This document shows, piece by piece, positions 29,264 to 30,659 of a stretch of DNA of 30,659 nucleotides; the first letter of the stretch is position 1; every line of letters begins with the position of its first letter. Origin of the DNA: Saprospiraceae bacterium. Lineage in GTDB: Bacteria; Bacteroidota; Bacteroidia; Chitinophagales; Saprospiraceae. The position numbers and the translations under genes are program-made. The DNA lies in contig JADKAA010000010.1 in assembly GCA_016715465.1 (NCBI GenBank), positions 1 through 30,659 of the forward strand. The letters are read 5' to 3'. Under the pieces are notes generated by a model. It was not told where the DNA came from and did no database searches. It saw only the letters and a program-made list of their open reading frames with translations.

Positions 29264-29978
29264 TCAAGAAGTTAAAACTTTACACCAAACTTTTTGAATA
29301 CCATATTTATATTCACTAACCATAATTTGCATATTTACTTGCTCAATAAGTTGCTGAAGTTCCTCCCAGTCCAAACTCAAGAAATATGATCCGCATCCAT
29401 ATAAATCAGTGACAACCCACTATCCTTTCTATATTGATTAAGTAATGTTTTTTCAAAATCAGGTAGTTCAATATAAACATACTTAAAAAAAGGTGCGTAT
29501 TTAGCTAAAAAATTGGCCAGTTCTTCTATGTGTTCAAGTATATGTGAAAGTATTAGCACATCAAAAGTGATATCCGAGCTATTTAGATAATTGTAGACAT
29601 CGTCACAAATAAAATCAAGGTTTGGTTTATCATACTTTTTTTAGCGAGATCTATTGCATATTTATCGTAATCGACACCCACTACTTTATTTGTATAATCG
29701 GCCAGATAGGCAGACATATCACCCCTGTTGCATCCTAAGTCGAGGACACAATGGTGGCTTTGCAGTTGGGCAAGTAAAAACCGTTTTGTAGTTGTGCGTA
29801 CTGGGTGTATATCAGGCGAATAATTTTTAAATGAATATTCATGCGAAAATCTGTCAAAAATCCATTCAAGATTAAGATAGAACTTAAACTTTGCCTTTTT
29901 AGATAGAGGCAAGATTTTATCTATAAAGTAAAAAAACGTACAAAGAAGTTTTTCTTTTTGCTGTAGTTTTATTCCCAT
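29264..29978 (-). CDS. SAM-dependent methyltransferase (class I), second copy, frameshifted
   Basis: Methyltransferase of about 238 residues. The first 125 residues are open and contain motif I, HHCVLDLGCNRGDMSAYLAD, and the acidic ribose-binding strand VVGVDYDKYAID. After a break near 29600 the frame continues with SSDITFDVLILSHILEHIEE and FKYVYIELPDFEKTLLNQYR. A further break near 29380 leads to LDWEELQQLIEQ and the C-terminus KVWCKVLTS, with a stop at 29264-29266. It starts 16 bases after the stop of the GT4 gene to its right. It is probably a sugar or lipid-linked glycan methyltransferase; which position is methylated cannot be told. Confidence 0.78.
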
Positions 29979-29993
29979 TTGATACCATTTAAT

Positions 29994-30659
29994 TCAAGTA
30001 ATCAAATCAAGAAACCGATTACGGTTTTCCTGACTTTCAGAAAATAATTCCACTACTGACTGATGAAGATTCTCGCCCTTATCCTTCAGTAATTCGCTGT
30101 TAGTGTACGCTTTTCTAATTGCAGCCTCTATACCTTCCACTTAATTGTAATCGACTTATTACAAAGCCATTTTTCCCATTACTATATAGTCATTAAAACC
30201 TACCCCTTCACAAACAAGCTACCGTTTTATTAATTAAGCCCATTTCCTTTACAACATTACTGCTGGCTTCTGTGAAGGGTGTATTAATAAATCAGCTGCC
30301 GCCATATAATTAATAAAATCAGTTTTAAATCCAACAAATATAATATCGTCTGTCATCCCTTTTTCAATGGTAAAATTTTCCAACTGAGCTTTTAAGCCCG
30401 TCATCCATTACAATCATTTTTATTTTAAACCTTCCTCCTTTAACTTGTGCAATACCTCAAAAACAGGCTGATGTTGTTTAGACTCTATCATTCTACCTCC
30501 ATAATTAATAGCAACTCACAAGAAAATGTACTCCGTAGTTGTTTTACAAGTTTATAATTAGGCGTTTGGTAGCTGCAAAATCATAGATATAGGAAGCAGT
30601 GGAACTTTTTCATATTGCAACTTTCATATTTTTCCATACCATACCATACCCCAGAGGAA
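29994..30659 (-). CDS. GT4-family glycosyltransferase, C-terminal part, runs off the window, frameshifted
   Basis: The C-terminal nucleotide-binding half of a retaining glycosyltransferase is readable in several frames. Visible blocks are INYGGRMIESKQHQPVFEVL, KMIVMDDG, ENFTIEKGMTDDIIFVGFKT and DFINYMAAADLLIHPS. Next come EASSNVVKEMGL (the E-x7-E region) and GKNGFVISR. The ending is NSELLKDKGENLHQSVVELF with a TGA at 29994-29996. The N-terminal domain is outside the window, and the first 150 bases are badly broken, though PNYKLVKQLRSTF can be read. The breaks near homopolymers suggest sequence errors near a contig edge. Confidence 0.75.

Overview
The window reads as a chromosomal stretch from a member of the Bacteroidota, most likely Chitinophagaceae or a near relative. 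This is inferred from protein families, moderate-to-low GC, one well-formed TTTG-N19-TAnnTTTG-type promoter, and a MerR/B12 regulator next to an ECF sigma factor and crtI. Every supported gene is on the minus strand, so transcription runs from position 30659 towards 1. No tRNA, rRNA, CRISPR array, insertion sequence or phage gene was seen.

At the left end (1-2358) is the start of a light-responsive carotenoid locus: a CarH-like adenosylcobalamin photoreceptor, a small ECF sigma factor, and the 5' part of crtI (phytoene desaturase). The 127-bp gap between the photoreceptor and the sigma gene carries four TGTTTAA heptamers, two of them forming a near-perfect palindrome. This is a good candidate operator.

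The rest (2437-30659) is a surface-polysaccharide (O-antigen, capsule or exopolysaccharide) gene cluster. In transcription order it holds: a partial GT4 glycosyltransferase; a methyltransferase; an AT-rich gap; a UXS-like NAD epimerase; galE; a secreted DUF4838 protein; an RmlD-like reductase; a methyltransferase; a GT2 glycosyltransferase; a membrane transglutaminase-like protein; an asparagine-synthetase-like amidotransferase; two GT4-type glycosyltransferases; the decayed remains of a third; a polytopic membrane protein (polymerase candidate); a second amidotransferase; a polysaccharide deacetylase; a formyltransferase; a GT4; a NeuD-type acyltransferase with its own promoter and terminator; a second formyltransferase; a UDP-sugar 6-dehydrogenase; an NAD epimerase; a LegC-type aminotransferase; a WcaJ/PglC-like initiating sugar transferase; and a CpsB/YwqE-type tyrosine phosphatase. 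Many genes overlap or abut, which supports long co-transcribed blocks. Together they predict a glycan built on an undecaprenyl carrier and rich in amino, N-formyl or N-acetyl sugars and in uronic acids, some possibly amidated. No flippase, export channel or tyrosine kinase is present, so the cluster continues outside the window.

Many reading frames are broken, and in at least eight places the break falls in a homopolymer where changing the run length restores a family-typical protein. I treat these as one gene each, with probable sequencing or assembly indels rather than true pseudogenes. Breaks are densest at 1-6000 and 21700-30659. The exception is the glycosyltransferase remnant at 15930-16345, which also carries substitution-type stops and looks truly decayed. 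I found no clear-cut new system. The leads most worth following are the CarH operator region, the transglutaminase-like/AsnB pair, the paired formyltransferases with paired AsnB amidotransferases, and a tandem duplication of the dehydrogenase gene's 3' end.
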